From the NCBI RefSeq assembly GCF_008086345.1, contig NZ_CP043006.1, forward strand, positions 4,648,032 to 4,712,031: a stretch of 64,000 nucleotides of DNA, in the 5' to 3' direction. The position numbers and the translations under genes are program-made. The first letter of the stretch is position 1; every line of letters begins with the position of its first letter. The notes under the pieces are model-generated. The model was given only the letters and a program-made list of their open reading frames with translations. It was not told the DNA's origin and made no database searches. The DNA comes from Chitinophaga sp. XS-30. Lineage in GTDB: Bacteria > Bacteroidota > Bacteroidia > Chitinophagales > Chitinophagaceae. Below are positions 1 to 9,868 of the stretch, in pieces.

Positions 1-2870
1 CCGTAGATGCTATTCCCAGGTGTTGTAAAGCTGCGGCCATCCCGCACACCCCAATAGCTTAACACTTCCCTGTTCAGGATATCGATCACATAATCAGCCA
101 CTGAACCGCCGCCATTATAACGCTCATCCAGCAGCAATGCCTGCTTGTCGGCCTGTGCGAAGAAATAACGGTTGAAGAATGTATATCCTTCAAACCCGGT
201 ATTCAGCATGAACACATACGCGATCTTCCCGTTGCTCAGCTGATCTACCTTTTTCCGGTTATCCTCAATCCAGTTGATCTTGCGTAATTCGTATTCCTTC
301 TGCATATCTACCGGCTGCACGATGATCTCCCTGGCGCCATTTTCTGTCGGAGAGCTGTTCACCTGCAGCACCACCTGCCTGTTTACCTGGTTCTGCAGCA
401 GGCTGAAAATACTCATGTTGCCGTCAAGCGGCGTACCATTTACGGCAAGGATATAATCCCCTTCCTTCACATCTACTCCGGGTACCGCCAGCGGCGCTTT
501 CAGCTGAGGGTTCCAGGAAAGGGCGCTGTAGATCTTTTTGATACGGTATTTATCATTACTGATCTCGAAATCGGCGCCCAGCAGTCCGCCCGAAACATTG
601 GGACCGGCAGGAATATCGCCTGCGCCTACATAGTTATGCCCTACCACCATTTCGCTCATCATTTCATTGAGCAGGTAATTGAGGTCGGCGCGGTTGCTGA
701 CATGCGGCAGCAGGGCCGCATATCTTTTCTTGTTGGCATTCCAGTCCACCCCGTGCATATTCTTTACATAGAAGAAGTCGCTTTCGATCTTGTACACCTC
801 GTCAAAGATCTGGTTCCATTCCGCTACGGGATCCACATACAGGCTGACATTGGACACATCAACTTTTCCATCGCCGGATGAAGGCTTGCGTTCGGTGCCT
901 ACGATCTGGTAACCGCCCTGGGACGCCAGCAGTATCTTCTTCCCGTCCGCACTGATAATATATCCGTTGGCTTTGGTGAAGGTTTCTGCTTTACGCTCTT
1001 TGAAGTCGTAATAACGCACTTCTCCATCCACCATATAAAAAAGCTTGTCCTTCACGCTGCCGTCTACGGCTCTGTAATTATCCGCCGGCAACGGCAGGGC
1101 GATGATGCGCTGCTGAATGCCATCGAGGTCTATCTTCACGTCTTTCGATGCCGTTTCTTTCGCCTTGGTGGTATCCTTTTTCTTTTCCGGATCTTCTTTT
1201 ATGGTTTCCTCATCGCTTTCCGGGGTAAAGATGGTGGGCGTGCTTTTGGCCAGCAGCACGGCATACAGACTGGAGGATACTTTCCGCTCATAGGTTTGCA
1301 TATGCAGCCCGCTGATAGCCATGCCGCTGTTGGTGCTGGAAGGGAAGAAAATATACTTGCCGTCCGCGCTGAACGACGGATCACCGGCATTGCTCATTTC
1401 ATCGGTTATGGCTACGGATCTGCCGGATTCAAGGCTGTACAGATATACGGCATCGTAACCGTTGGGGGCCGCTTTCAGGTAAGTGAGCCATTTGGAGTCC
1501 GGGGACCAGGAGGGCGCAAATACATTGGAATTGCCGGAGGGTATGGATGCATTGCTGTTCCTGTCCACCAGTACGGTTTTCTTTGTATTCACATCTACAT
1601 AGTAGAGGTTGAAATGCGCATCGCTGTAGAAGAGCTTTTTGCTGTCCGGGGACCAGGCAGGCGAAAAATAATAGACGGTTTTGCCCAGTTCTATCTCCAC
1701 CGGCTCCTTCATGGCCTTCTGGTCACGGAGGATGAGCTTGTAATTGCCATCCTTGTCCGATATGTAGGATATCCATTTACCATCGGGCGACCAGGCCGGA
1801 TCGCGTTCATGCGTACCGGGGGAATTGGAGATATTGCGCACGTCGCCTTTTTCTTTTGGAATGGAAAATATCTCCCCTCTTCCCTGCACCAGCATGCGCA
1901 TGCCGGTAGGCGAAATGTTCACCCGCTCGAAATTGGTGATCTTCTCATAATGCGGGCGTTTATATGGAATATCCGCACGGATGCTGATGGCCAGGTCTGT
2001 TACCGCACCATTGGCCGGGTCCAGCAGATGAATGGTAGCCCCCTGCTCGAAGGCCAGCGTTTTACCATCACTGGTGAGTGTTTTTACGTCATCATCCTTA
2101 TACTTCGTGATCTGGCTGACCTGCTTCGTTTCAGTATCGTACCGGAAGATATTCATGGTATGATTACGGTCACTCAGGAAATAAACGCTTTTGCCCACCC
2201 ATACCGGGCGCACATTGTTAGCATTCGCCGGCGGGATCTCTTCGATCTGCCAGGTAGCATTGTTGAATATCCAGATCTTGGGCATATAGCCGCCACGGTA
2301 TCTTTTGAAGGGACGGTATATGGTCGTGCCCTCCGTCGGGTCCGGATTCTTGATGTATGCGGTGAATTTCCCGTCCGGGGAAACAGCACCCTGCGTAGCT
2401 TCGGGTATTCTGGCATGTACTGCTGGCAGGCCGCCTTTTACGCTTACGCTGTAAAGTTGTGTTGTTCTGCCCGTGGTGGATTCCGCTGCGGAAGAGAAAA
2501 GAATATGCTCATTATCCACCCAGCCCCTTACCAGCTCACGCGCGGGATGCCAGGTGATGCGGCGGGGATCGCCTCCCTCAACAGAAATGATGTACACATC
2601 TGAATTGCCGTCATAGTTGCCGGTGAAGGCGATCCATTTGCCATCCGGCGAAAAGTAAGGATCCTGCTCAAAAGCAGGGTTGACGGTCAGCCTCAAAGGC
2701 GAAGACCCGTCCCGGTCAGCGATCCAGATATCACCCGCGTACATGAAGGCGATATGTTTTTCACTGACGGCAGGATTTCTTAAAAGCTTTGTCTGTGTCT
2801 GCGCCTGAAGGGAGAAGGGGCCAATGGCAATCATCACTCCAATGGACAGGCTGAATAAATTCTTCATCAT
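1..2870 (-). CDS. Tricorn-type S41 family peptidase, 3' end cut by window edge
   Basis: The reading frame starts at ATG 2870 (a second ATG follows at 2867) and stays open to the window edge, so about 956 codons are visible and the C-terminus is missing. Residues 1-22 form a signal peptide ending in LQAQ, so the protein is exported. The N-terminal two thirds contain repeated beta-propeller units of the TolB/WD40-like kind (for example SPDGKWIAF), as in tricorn protease. A Lys/Glu/Thr-rich linker near 1140-1210 precedes a tricorn C1-like region with GHNYVGAGD, whose His matches the catalytic His of the family, then a PDZ-like segment (GDYILAVNGTPLDG) and the start of the S41 fold (LDERYNGGGSVADY). 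The nucleophilic Ser would lie beyond the edge. Tricorn proteins degrade oligopeptides; a periplasmic peptidase role is inferred. Nothing visible indicates an operon partner. Confidence 0.9.
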   Translation of the reverse strand, partial: MMKNLFSLSIGVMIAIGPFSLQAQTQTKLLRNPAVSEKHIAFMYAGDIWIADRDGSSPLRLTVNPAFEQDPYFSPDGKWIAFTGNYDGNSDVYIISVEGGDPRRITWHPARELVRGWVDNEHILFSSAAESTTGRTTQLYSVSVKGGLPAVHARIPEATQGAVSPDGKFTAYIKNPDPTEGTTIYRPFKRYRGGYMPKIWIFNNATWQIEEIPPANANNVRPVWVGKSVYFLSDRNHTMNIFRYDTETKQVSQITKYKDDDVKTLTSDGKTLAFEQGATIHLLDPANGAVTDLAISIRADIPYKRPHYEKITNFERVNISPTGMRMLVQGRGEIFSIPKEKGDVRNISNSPGTHERDPAWSPDGKWISYISDKDGNYKLILRDQKAMKEPVEIELGKTVYYFSPAWSPDSKKLFYSDAHFNLYYVDVNTKKTVLVDRNSNASIPSGNSNVFAPSWSPDSKWLTYLKAAPNGYDAVYLYSLESGRSVAITDEMSNAGDPSFSADGKYIFFPSSTNSGMAISGLHMQTYERKVSSSLYAVLLAKSTPTIFTPESDEETIKEDPEKKKDTTKAKETASKDVKIDLDGIQQRIIALPLPADNYRAVDGSVKDKLFYMVDGEVRYYDFKERKAETFTKANGYIISADGKKILLASQGGYQIVGTERKPSSGDGKVDVSNVSLYVDPVAEWNQIFDEVYKIESDFFYVKNMHGVDWNANKKRYAALLPHVSNRADLNYLLNEMMSEMVVGHNYVGAGDIPAGPNVSGGLLGADFEISNDKYRIKKIYSALSWNPQLKAPLAVPGVDVKEGDYILAVNGTPLDGNMSIFSLLQNQVNRQVVLQVNSSPTENGAREIIVQPVDMQKEYELRKINWIEDNRKKVDQLSNGKIAYVFMLNTGFEGYTFFNRYFFAQADKQALLLDERYNGGGSVADYVIDILNREVLSYWGVRDGRSFTTPGNSIY

Positions 2871-3004
2871 AAGCGGTCGCGGGTTGTTTTTTAGTTAACT
2901 GCGGGATCAGCAGTACTGCAAAATATGCCAAAAACAGAAAAACCAAGCGACCGCCTGTAAAATATTATAGGAATGGCAGGTAACGGCGAACGGACGGTAT
3001 GCCG

Positions 3005-3028
3005 GAAGGCACCCCGCAGGGCGCCTTC
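3005..3028 (-). terminator. GC-rich hairpin downstream of the ferritin-like gene
   Basis: On the minus strand GAAGGC...GCCTTC arms enclose a CCC/GGG inner stem, 24 bases after the stop codon of the 3052-3894 gene. There is no clear T-tract, so it may be a weak terminator or an mRNA 3'-end stabiliser. Confidence 0.35.
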
Positions 3029-3051
3029 GACATGCAAACACACTATGAAAC

Positions 3052-3894
3052 CTAAGCGATAAAAGGATCTACGATTGCCAATACCTGTTCCTTTGTCAGC
3101 GGCTCATCGAAGCTCTCTGATGCGGCATTCGCATTGATAGTCTGCCCGTTGATGTTGATGATATCGATGCCGGCCTGTGTGGTCAGTTCCTCTCCGTCGT
3201 AGCTGGCCTGCACCGCCGCCCCGATCCCTCCGGTATCTTTGCCGGTGATCCAGGGTTTGATGGCGGAGTCGTTATTGCGATTCCGGCGCATGTAACGGAT
3301 ATGCGCCGCATGGCGGGCTTCCACGGAGTGGATATTAAGCGCTGCCGTCAGCACCGCATTGTTAGATATCAGATTTCCCGCCTGGCCTTTATAAGCCCTA
3401 ACACCGGTGTCCTCAAAGGTCTGTGCAACGGCCAGGAACAGGTCATAATTAGTGAACACATCCTTGAAAGGGCCGTTGTTGCTGCCATTGCCGGCGGAAA
3501 AATCGAATGTGGGCATAGGAGCTGGCGTACCCTGCAATGCGGTGATCGTGTCCTGCAGCAGCTTCACATGAGCTACCTCATGATCGCGAATGGTGGCGAT
3601 AGCTCCCGCCGGAGGGCCCGAGGGGACAAGGTTGGGTGCCGCTGCCGCCATTTTGTAGAACTCGGCCTCCAGATGCTCCAATGTCAGCGCAAACTGCAGC
3701 ACTCCCACAACAGTGGATGCAGATTGGCCATATGCCTTTTTGAACATGCCGCCAAGAGCAAGCGGAACAGCGGCCAGGGCCAGTTTCCCGCCGAGCTTCG
3801 CAAAGGTCTTCATGGCTTCCCTTCTCGAATCGAGGCGGTCGTACACCTCGGGATCAACCTTTTCCAGTTCTGTAATGATATGATGAATATTCAT
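3052..3894 (-). CDS. Ferritin-like domain protein with Tat-like N-terminus
   Basis: This 280-residue protein has a ferritin-like four-helix core (about residues 60-205). Carboxylate/His motifs typical of a di-metal bundle are visible: LEHLEAEFY, then DHEVAHVKLL (ExxH-type), then VEARHAAHIRYM. The N-terminus has SRREAMKTFAKLGGK followed by a hydrophobic stretch (LALAAVPLALGG), which resembles a twin-arginine signal placed after a roughly 20-residue extension. Export to the periplasm is therefore likely. It lies 15 bases downstream of a paralogue of the same fold (3910-4605), so the two are probably co-transcribed. Family members are often annotated as ferritin-like or desiccation-related proteins; the substrate is unknown. 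Metal binding is inferred from the motifs only. Confidence 0.8.
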   Translation of the reverse strand: MNIHHIITELEKVDPEVYDRLDSRREAMKTFAKLGGKLALAAVPLALGGMFKKAYGQSASTVVGVLQFALTLEHLEAEFYKMAAAAPNLVPSGPPAGAIATIRDHEVAHVKLLQDTITALQGTPAPMPTFDFSAGNGSNNGPFKDVFTNYDLFLAVAQTFEDTGVRAYKGQAGNLISNNAVLTAALNIHSVEARHAAHIRYMRRNRNNDSAIKPWITGKDTGGIGAAVQASYDGEELTTQAGIDIININGQTINANAASESFDEPLTKEQVLAIVDPFIA

Positions 3895-3909
3895 GGTCTC
3901 TTTTTTAAA

Positions 3910-4605
3910 TTATGAAGTTGGGAGATCTCTGGCGTTCAGTTTGGATTTAAGAAATCCGGAGGCGGCAGACAATACAACATTCGGAGGATTGGATTTATCC
4001 AGTCCGTTCATATCCACTACGGTATTGTCAGCAAAGGACCCGTTGCTGATCAGATCGCGGATCAGCGCGGCATGACGGGCTTCCACGGAAACGATCTTTC
4101 CGGCCAGCAAAAGGTATTGCGGGTCCGTGATCAGCTGACCGGCGCCATTGTATGCGCTCACACCGAGATCCTCGAATACCTTTGCCGTGCCTAACACACT
4201 ATCGCGGCTACTGAAATTGACAGATGAAAAATTCACCTCCAGCGCAGGGATAGCGCTCGTTCCCAATGCATTCTTGAAGAATTCGCGATGAGCGATCTCA
4301 TGATCCCGGATATCCGTCAGCATGGCCTGTTCCGCCGCAGTCACGCCGCTGTAGAGTGACATGACCACCTGTGTGTAAAACGCCGCTTCCAGCTGTTCCA
4401 GCGCATAAGCATAATTCAGGATACCGATATCACCTTTACCAAGATAGATGCCGCCATCGCTGCTATCGTCTTTTGAACAACCGGCAATAGTGGCCACTGC
4501 GGCCGTGCCGGCAAACATAGCGAGAAATTTTCTGCGCTGCAGGCCTTTCGGAGAAAGCAAAGCATCTCCACCTTGCTCTTTTGGAGCAATTAATTCATTT
4601 GCCAT
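3910..4605 (-). CDS. Ferritin-like domain lipoprotein with Tat-like signal
   Basis: This 231-residue protein carries the signal LQRRKFLAMFAGTAA followed by a lipobox (ATIAGC), so it is probably exported in folded form through Tat and lipid-anchored. The mature part is a ferritin-like bundle with LEQLEAAFY, IRDHEIAHREFF and VEARHAALIRDL, the same order of putative metal-ligand motifs as in its downstream neighbour 3052-3894. The pair probably arose by duplication and may form a hetero-oligomer; this is inference. It begins about 120 bases after the stop of nuoN. Whether transcription reads through from the complex I operon cannot be told from the sequence. Substrate and function are unknown. 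Confidence 0.8.
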   Translation of the reverse strand: MANELIAPKEQGGDALLSPKGLQRRKFLAMFAGTAAVATIAGCSKDDSSDGGIYLGKGDIGILNYAYALEQLEAAFYTQVVMSLYSGVTAAEQAMLTDIRDHEIAHREFFKNALGTSAIPALEVNFSSVNFSSRDSVLGTAKVFEDLGVSAYNGAGQLITDPQYLLLAGKIVSVEARHAALIRDLISNGSFADNTVVDMNGLDKSNPPNVVLSAASGFLKSKLNARDLPTS

Positions 4606-4726
4606 ATGGTGAGATTTTTTTCGGGTTTAAAGAAGCGGAGCAAATATGCGTCCTCTCTCATGTACGACGAGAGGAGAGCAATTGGTTTTCAATCAACAAA
4701 AAAAAATGAACAGCTATGGCGGGTAC

Positions 4727-6169
4727 TCAGATCATGGTTAACATCATTTCCCGGATCACTGCAATTAACCCGGATGGATATACGCCCAGCAGCAGTAATA
4801 ATAACATCAACGCAGACAAGGCAAACATTCCAAAGAAAGGAAGACCGGCGCGGGGAACAGCTGCTCCTGTTTCGGGCAATGGCCGGAACATCACCGCGAT
4901 CATACGGATATAATAAAAAAGGCCGATCACACTGTTGATGACCAGTATGATCAACAGCAGCCACAATCCCGCATCTACGCCTGCGGCGATAATATAGAAC
5001 TTCCCGATAAAACCTGCAGTGAGCGGAATACCGGCCAGCGACAACAACATTCCCGTGAAAATGGTAGCCAGCCAGGGATGCCGCCAGAAAAGGCCGGAAA
5101 AATCTTCGAGCAATTCCGCATCCCTGACCTTGTCGGACAGCAGGGCCAAAACCCCGAACGCTCCTATACTGGTAATTACATAAGCCACCAGGTAAAAAAT
5201 CACGGCCTCCTGCCCTGCATGCTGGCCGGCCAGGAAGGCGATAAGAATATAGCCCATATGTGCAATGGAAGAATACGCCAGCAGACGCTTTACATTTTGT
5301 TGCAGGAGCGCCAGCCAGTTGCCTGCAAACATGCTTGCCATGGCAATGATCGCAAACACCCACCATAATATCGTGTATTCATATCCGTTAATATCCCTGT
5401 AAAACCGCATCAGCAGCACCAGCATACTGCCTTTGGAAACGGTGGCGATATAGGCGGCTACCGGAAGCGGTGAACCTTCATAGATATCCGGCGTCCACAT
5501 ATGGAAAGGAACAATACCCAGTTTAAAGCCCACTCCTATCAGCATCAGCCCGAAACCTGCCACCACACTTGCCGGTACATCTCCTGCTGTTTCCAGAAAA
5601 GCTCCGATGCCGGTAAAATCCATCCTCCCCGTATGCGCATACACCAGCGCCATGCCAAAGAGCAGGAAAGCGGAAGACAGTGCTGCCAGCAACAGGTATT
5701 TAATACCGGCCTCATCTGACCGTTCCCGTTTGCGCAGATAAGCGATCATTCCATACAAGCTGATGCTCATTGTTTCCAGGCCCAGGAACAGGGAGATGAA
5801 ATGCTGGCTGATCACCAGTACCAGACCGCCTACCGTGGCCAGCAACAGCAGGATATAATATTCCTCCTTGCGCTCCTCCCGCTGCTCGAAATAACGGAAG
5901 GAAAGGAACAACACACTCAATCCCGCCACAAGGATCAATCCGGTATTGAACATCGCAAAAGCATCGATCACGAACAGCGGCGCAATGATATGCGGGGACA
6001 CATCCGGCTGCAGGAACAACGCCACAAATGCCAGCATGAATGCCAGCACGGAAAAGGCATGCATAATACGGTGGTTCCGCCTGATGGCGACCAATAACAT
6101 CGCGATCACCGCGGATCCGCTGATGACCAGCAAAGGCAATATGTTTAAAAGATCGGATGTTGACATCAT
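4727..6169 (-). CDS. nuoN: NADH-quinone oxidoreductase subunit N
   Basis: This is a 480-residue polytopic membrane protein, the usual length for NuoN, with about 14 hydrophobic segments. It belongs to the antiporter-like, proton-translocating subunits of complex I and carries the conserved discontinuous-helix region KRLLAYSSIAHMGYI and the upstream FKLGIVPFHMWTPD segment. It sits in the membrane arm beside NuoM and NuoK. It is the last gene of the operon, 9 bases after the nuoM stop. Two adjacent ATG codons (6169, 6166) could each start translation; the upstream one is used here. Confidence 0.97.
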   Translation of the reverse strand: MMSTSDLLNILPLLVISGSAVIAMLLVAIRRNHRIMHAFSVLAFMLAFVALFLQPDVSPHIIAPLFVIDAFAMFNTGLILVAGLSVLFLSFRYFEQREERKEEYYILLLLATVGGLVLVISQHFISLFLGLETMSISLYGMIAYLRKRERSDEAGIKYLLLAALSSAFLLFGMALVYAHTGRMDFTGIGAFLETAGDVPASVVAGFGLMLIGVGFKLGIVPFHMWTPDIYEGSPLPVAAYIATVSKGSMLVLLMRFYRDINGYEYTILWWVFAIIAMASMFAGNWLALLQQNVKRLLAYSSIAHMGYILIAFLAGQHAGQEAVIFYLVAYVITSIGAFGVLALLSDKVRDAELLEDFSGLFWRHPWLATIFTGMLLSLAGIPLTAGFIGKFYIIAAGVDAGLWLLLIILVINSVIGLFYYIRMIAVMFRPLPETGAAVPRAGLPFFGMFALSALMLLLLLLGVYPSGLIAVIREMMLTMI

Positions 6170-6178
6170 GCTATCTTT

Positions 6179-7678
6179 TTACTTGACGGGATAAATAGCC
6201 ACATTTGAGTATGGCGCGGGCTTCAGCAGCACAACAGCCGGAATGGAAGGCTTTACCATACGGATCACCGGTTGGGGATACACACCCAGCCAGATGATGA
6301 CCACTATCAGCGGCACGAGCATCAGGGCCTCCCTCGCTGAAAGGTCCGGCAGTTTATACTCCCGCCAGGAGACCCCGAAAAAGACCTTCTGCATGATCCG
6401 CAGGGAATAGATCGTGGCTACCACCAGCCCCACCGTAGCTGCCACGGTGATCCAGGGCGCGGACTGCCAGCTGCCGGCCAGAATGAGGAACTCCGCAATG
6501 AAATTGCCCAGTCCCGGCAACCCCAGCGATGCCATAACGAACACCATAGACACCACCCCCAGTCCCGGCAATGCCGGCCAGAGGCCGCCCATTTTTTCCA
6601 GCTCCCGGGTATGCAGCCGTTCATACAAAGCCCCGGCTATCATAAACAATGCACCGGTACTGATACCGTGCGTGATCATTTGCATCACCACGCCCTGGTA
6701 AGCCATTTCATTGAATGCAAAAGCCCCCAGCAGCACAAACCCCATGTGGCTGACACTGGTGTACGCCACCAGCCGTTTTAGGTCCGTCTGCGCAAAAGCC
6801 AGCTTGCCCCCGTACAAAATGCCCACTGCGCCCAGCAGCATGATCCAGGGAGCAAAGTATTGGGACGCTTCGGGAAACATCGGAATAACGAAGCGCAGGA
6901 TACCATAAGCGCCGGTCTTCAGCAGCAACCCGGCCAGTATCACGGAACCTGCTGTTGGCGCTTCCGTATGCGCATCCGGCAACCAGGTATGGAAGGGAAA
7001 TGCCGGCAGCTTCACAATGAACGCGGTCAGGAAGCCCAGCATCAGCCAGCGGCCTGCATCCTGCTCCATCGGGGTATCCAGCAGGGCGAAATAAGAAAAA
7101 GTGTATTCGTTAGTGTTATGTGCATGTACGAAATAAAGCCCCAGTATAGCCAGCAGCATCAGCAATCCGCCGGCTTGCGTAAAGATGAAGAATTTGAAGG
7201 CTGCATACATCCGGTTGGCGTGCCCCCAGATACCGATCAGGAAATACATGGGAATCAGCATCACTTCCCAGAAAAAGTAAAAAAGGAACAGGTCGGTCGT
7301 CAGAAAAACACCGGTGATGCCCGCCAGCACAAATAATAAATTGAAATGGAAGAAACCGGTCTTTTCCCTGATCTCTTTCCAGGAAACCAGCACGGAAAGC
7401 GCACCGAGAAAGAAAGTGAGCAATAACATCAGGAGGCTGAGCCCATCCAGCGCCAGAGAAAAGCTGATCCCGAAACGTGGCATCCATGCACGTTCGAACG
7501 TGAAGAGCCAGGAGCCTCCCGTTCCATCCGCCTGCCACCAGAGCGCCGCCGCCATGATCAATTCAGCTGTCATCACCAGCAACGCGATCCACCGCGGCAA
7601 CACCTTGCTCCATGCCGCAGCCATCCAGGCTGCAAACGCGCCGATCACCGGAAGAAGGATGAACAATAAAAGGACCAT
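6179..7678 (-). CDS. nuoM: NADH-quinone oxidoreductase subunit M
   Basis: This 499-residue membrane protein is an antiporter-like proton-pumping subunit of complex I. It shows the family signatures VKLPAFPFHTWLPDAHTEAP, KRLVAYTSVSHMGFV and an FFWEVMLIPMYFLIG helix with the conserved Glu of the pumping channel. The length matches other NuoM proteins. It lies between nuoL (18-base gap) and nuoN (9-base gap) in the nuo operon. Confidence 0.97.
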   Translation of the reverse strand: MVLLLFILLPVIGAFAAWMAAAWSKVLPRWIALLVMTAELIMAAALWWQADGTGGSWLFTFERAWMPRFGISFSLALDGLSLLMLLLTFFLGALSVLVSWKEIREKTGFFHFNLLFVLAGITGVFLTTDLFLFYFFWEVMLIPMYFLIGIWGHANRMYAAFKFFIFTQAGGLLMLLAILGLYFVHAHNTNEYTFSYFALLDTPMEQDAGRWLMLGFLTAFIVKLPAFPFHTWLPDAHTEAPTAGSVILAGLLLKTGAYGILRFVIPMFPEASQYFAPWIMLLGAVGILYGGKLAFAQTDLKRLVAYTSVSHMGFVLLGAFAFNEMAYQGVVMQMITHGISTGALFMIAGALYERLHTRELEKMGGLWPALPGLGVVSMVFVMASLGLPGLGNFIAEFLILAGSWQSAPWITVAATVGLVVATIYSLRIMQKVFFGVSWREYKLPDLSAREALMLVPLIVVIIWLGVYPQPVIRMVKPSIPAVVLLKPAPYSNVAIYPVK

Positions 7679-7696
7679 GCGTTATCGGTTTATGGT

Positions 7697-9547
7697 TTAC
7701 ACAAATTCGCGCCAGATGATCACAGACAGGATCACGACTGCGCCCATCACAATACCCATGACATACCACCGGAGCATACCGTTCTGCGTGGCAGACATCA
7801 TCCGGTGCAAACTTTTCGTTACTGATGCGATGCCGGTGTACAACCGGTCAACAATATCTTTTTTATTGATGCGGGACAGCAGCACAAAGGGCCTGACGAA
7901 CATCCGGTCATAAGCCACATCAAAGCCCCAGCCATCTTTCCAGAACTGCTTCAGGCCATCTGCGAAGGGAACATGCAGGAACCTCCACACCAGGAAAATA
8001 CCAAGGAACGACAGCGCTGCCGCCACTCCCTGCGATGCCCACTCCATCGCCACAGAGCCGCCTGATTCCACAGCCGGGAGTACGGGAGACAGGAAATCAC
8101 TGAGCAGGGTCACATGCCCGAGGGTATGGGGCAGTTCTATAAATCCCGCTACGGTGGACAGTATGGCAAGCATATATAAAGGCACCATCATGTTATTGCC
8201 GGGATGATGATGCACATGTGTTTTTTCCGCGCCATAAAACACCAGGAATACCATCCTGAAAGTGTACATCGCCGTAATGAATGCACCGGTGATGGCGGCG
8301 ATCCAGTACCAGGTGCCGCCCAGCGGAGAAGTCCATGCCAGCCATACGATCTGGTCTTTACTGTAAAAGCCGGCGGTAACGAACGGGATGGCAGCCAGCG
8401 AGGCCGCACCGATGAGGAACACCACAAAAACGCCCGGCAGTGCTTTCCGCAATCCGCCCATTTTGAACATATCCTGCTCATGATGCAGGGCCACGATGAT
8501 AGCGCCTGCTCCCATAAACAGCAACGCCTTGAAGAAGGCATGCGTGATAAAATGGAAAATAGCGGCGGACCAGGCCCCTACACCCAGCGCCAGGAACATA
8601 TACCCGATCTGGCTGATGGTGGAGTAGGCCAGCACTCTTTTGATATCCGTCTGCACCAGCGCGCTGCACCCTGCCATCAACAGGGTGACGGCGCCAATGA
8701 CCGCCACCGTGGCCTGCGCGGCCGGGGACAGGGTAAAAAGCACATTCGTGCGGGCGATCAGGTACACCCCGGCGGTCACCATTGTGGCCGCGTGGATCAG
8801 CGCACTCACCGGTGTGGGACCGGCCATAGCATCAGGCAGCCAGGTTTGTAAAGGCAATTGCGCCGATTTGCCGACGGCTCCGCCGATCAGCAGAAAGGCA
8901 ATGGTCACCACCGTTGCGTCACCGGTGGACCATAGCGCAGGAGCGCGCTCCAGGATAGCGGACAGTTGCAGGGTCTGCGTATGCTGCACCAGCAGGAACA
9001 GTGCGATAGCCATAGCGGTATCGCCTACACGGGTAACGATGAATGCCTTCCGCGCCGCGGCGCCGTTTGCCGGGTCTTTATACCAGAAACCGATGAGCAG
9101 GTAACTGCAAATGCCCACGCCCTCCCATCCGAAATACAGCAACAGCAAATTATCCGCCAGCACCAGCATCAGCATGGCGCCGACAAAAAGGTTCATACAA
9201 GCGAAAAAACGCGCAAAATCAGGGTCGCCGGACATGTAGCCGGTGGAATATACGTGAATGAGAAATCCTACAAACGTGATCACGAAGGTGAAAGCGAGGG
9301 ACAAAGCATCCAGGTGCAGGGTGATGCCGATATTCAATTCGCCCACGGACAGCCAGGTCCACAACGGCAAGGTAAACGACTCCTGCCCCATCAGCTGAAA
9401 TCCGGCAATGACCGTGATCAGCGCCGCAATGCCCACACTGCCGCAGCCGATGACTGACACACCTGCCTTGCCGATCCTTCGGGAGAAAAGGATCAGTATC
9501 AATGCGCCCAGAAAGGGCAATGCCGGTATCAGATAGATCCATTGCAT
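7697..9547 (-). CDS. nuoL: NADH-quinone oxidoreductase subunit L
   Basis: This 616-residue subunit is the distal antiporter-like proton pump of the complex I membrane arm. Diagnostic segments are FFACMNLFVGAMLMLVLADN, GWEGVGICSYLLIGFWY, QLPLQTWLPDAMAGPTPVSA and KRVLAYSTISQIGYM. The C-terminal part includes the long lateral helix region expected for NuoL, ending in a last membrane helix (MGIVMGAVVILSVII). It starts at ATG 9547, 15 bases after the nuoK stop. Confidence 0.97.
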   Translation of the reverse strand: MQWIYLIPALPFLGALILILFSRRIGKAGVSVIGCGSVGIAALITVIAGFQLMGQESFTLPLWTWLSVGELNIGITLHLDALSLAFTFVITFVGFLIHVYSTGYMSGDPDFARFFACMNLFVGAMLMLVLADNLLLLYFGWEGVGICSYLLIGFWYKDPANGAAARKAFIVTRVGDTAMAIALFLLVQHTQTLQLSAILERAPALWSTGDATVVTIAFLLIGGAVGKSAQLPLQTWLPDAMAGPTPVSALIHAATMVTAGVYLIARTNVLFTLSPAAQATVAVIGAVTLLMAGCSALVQTDIKRVLAYSTISQIGYMFLALGVGAWSAAIFHFITHAFFKALLFMGAGAIIVALHHEQDMFKMGGLRKALPGVFVVFLIGAASLAAIPFVTAGFYSKDQIVWLAWTSPLGGTWYWIAAITGAFITAMYTFRMVFLVFYGAEKTHVHHHPGNNMMVPLYMLAILSTVAGFIELPHTLGHVTLLSDFLSPVLPAVESGGSVAMEWASQGVAAALSFLGIFLVWRFLHVPFADGLKQFWKDGWGFDVAYDRMFVRPFVLLSRINKKDIVDRLYTGIASVTKSLHRMMSATQNGMLRWYVMGIVMGAVVILSVIIWREFV

Positions 9548-9562
9548 AAGGTCTGTTTTTAA

Positions 9563-9868
9563 TTATCCCCGCATCCTGCTGGCCTCATCACTATCAAGCG
9601 TTTTTAACTGGTGATACAATTGCAGGATCAATGCCAGTCCCACGGATACTTCCGCCGCAGCCATCGCCAGAATGAACATGAACATCAGCTGGCCCTCCGG
9701 CTGCCCCCAGCGGGACCCGGCGACCACAAATGCCAGCCCGGCCGCATTCAGCATGATCTCCACGGAGATCAGCATAAAAATGATATTCCGACGGATGAGC
9801 ATGCTGATCAATCCGAGCGTGAACAATATTCCTGCAAGGATCAACCCTGCTGTTGTAGCGGACATCAT
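9563..9868 (-). CDS. nuoK: NADH-quinone oxidoreductase subunit K
   Basis: This small three-helix membrane subunit has 101 residues, the typical NuoK length. The frame is open far upstream, but the ATG at 9868 is chosen because it forms a 4-base ATGA overlap with the nuoJ stop codon and gives the normal N-terminus. The conserved membrane Glu residues of the pumping path lie in ISVEIMLNAAGLAFV and AMAAAEVSVGLALIL. It acts in the membrane arm next to NuoJ and NuoN. Confidence 0.95.
   Translation of the reverse strand: MMSATTAGLILAGILFTLGLISMLIRRNIIFMLISVEIMLNAAGLAFVVAGSRWGQPEGQLMFMFILAMAAAEVSVGLALILQLYHQLKTLDSDEASRMRG

Noticed and set aside
1296..2603. 435-codon plus-strand frame opposite the S41 protease
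   Set aside because: Shadow frame; the minus strand has the signal peptide, propeller repeats, PDZ and S41 motifs in one frame.
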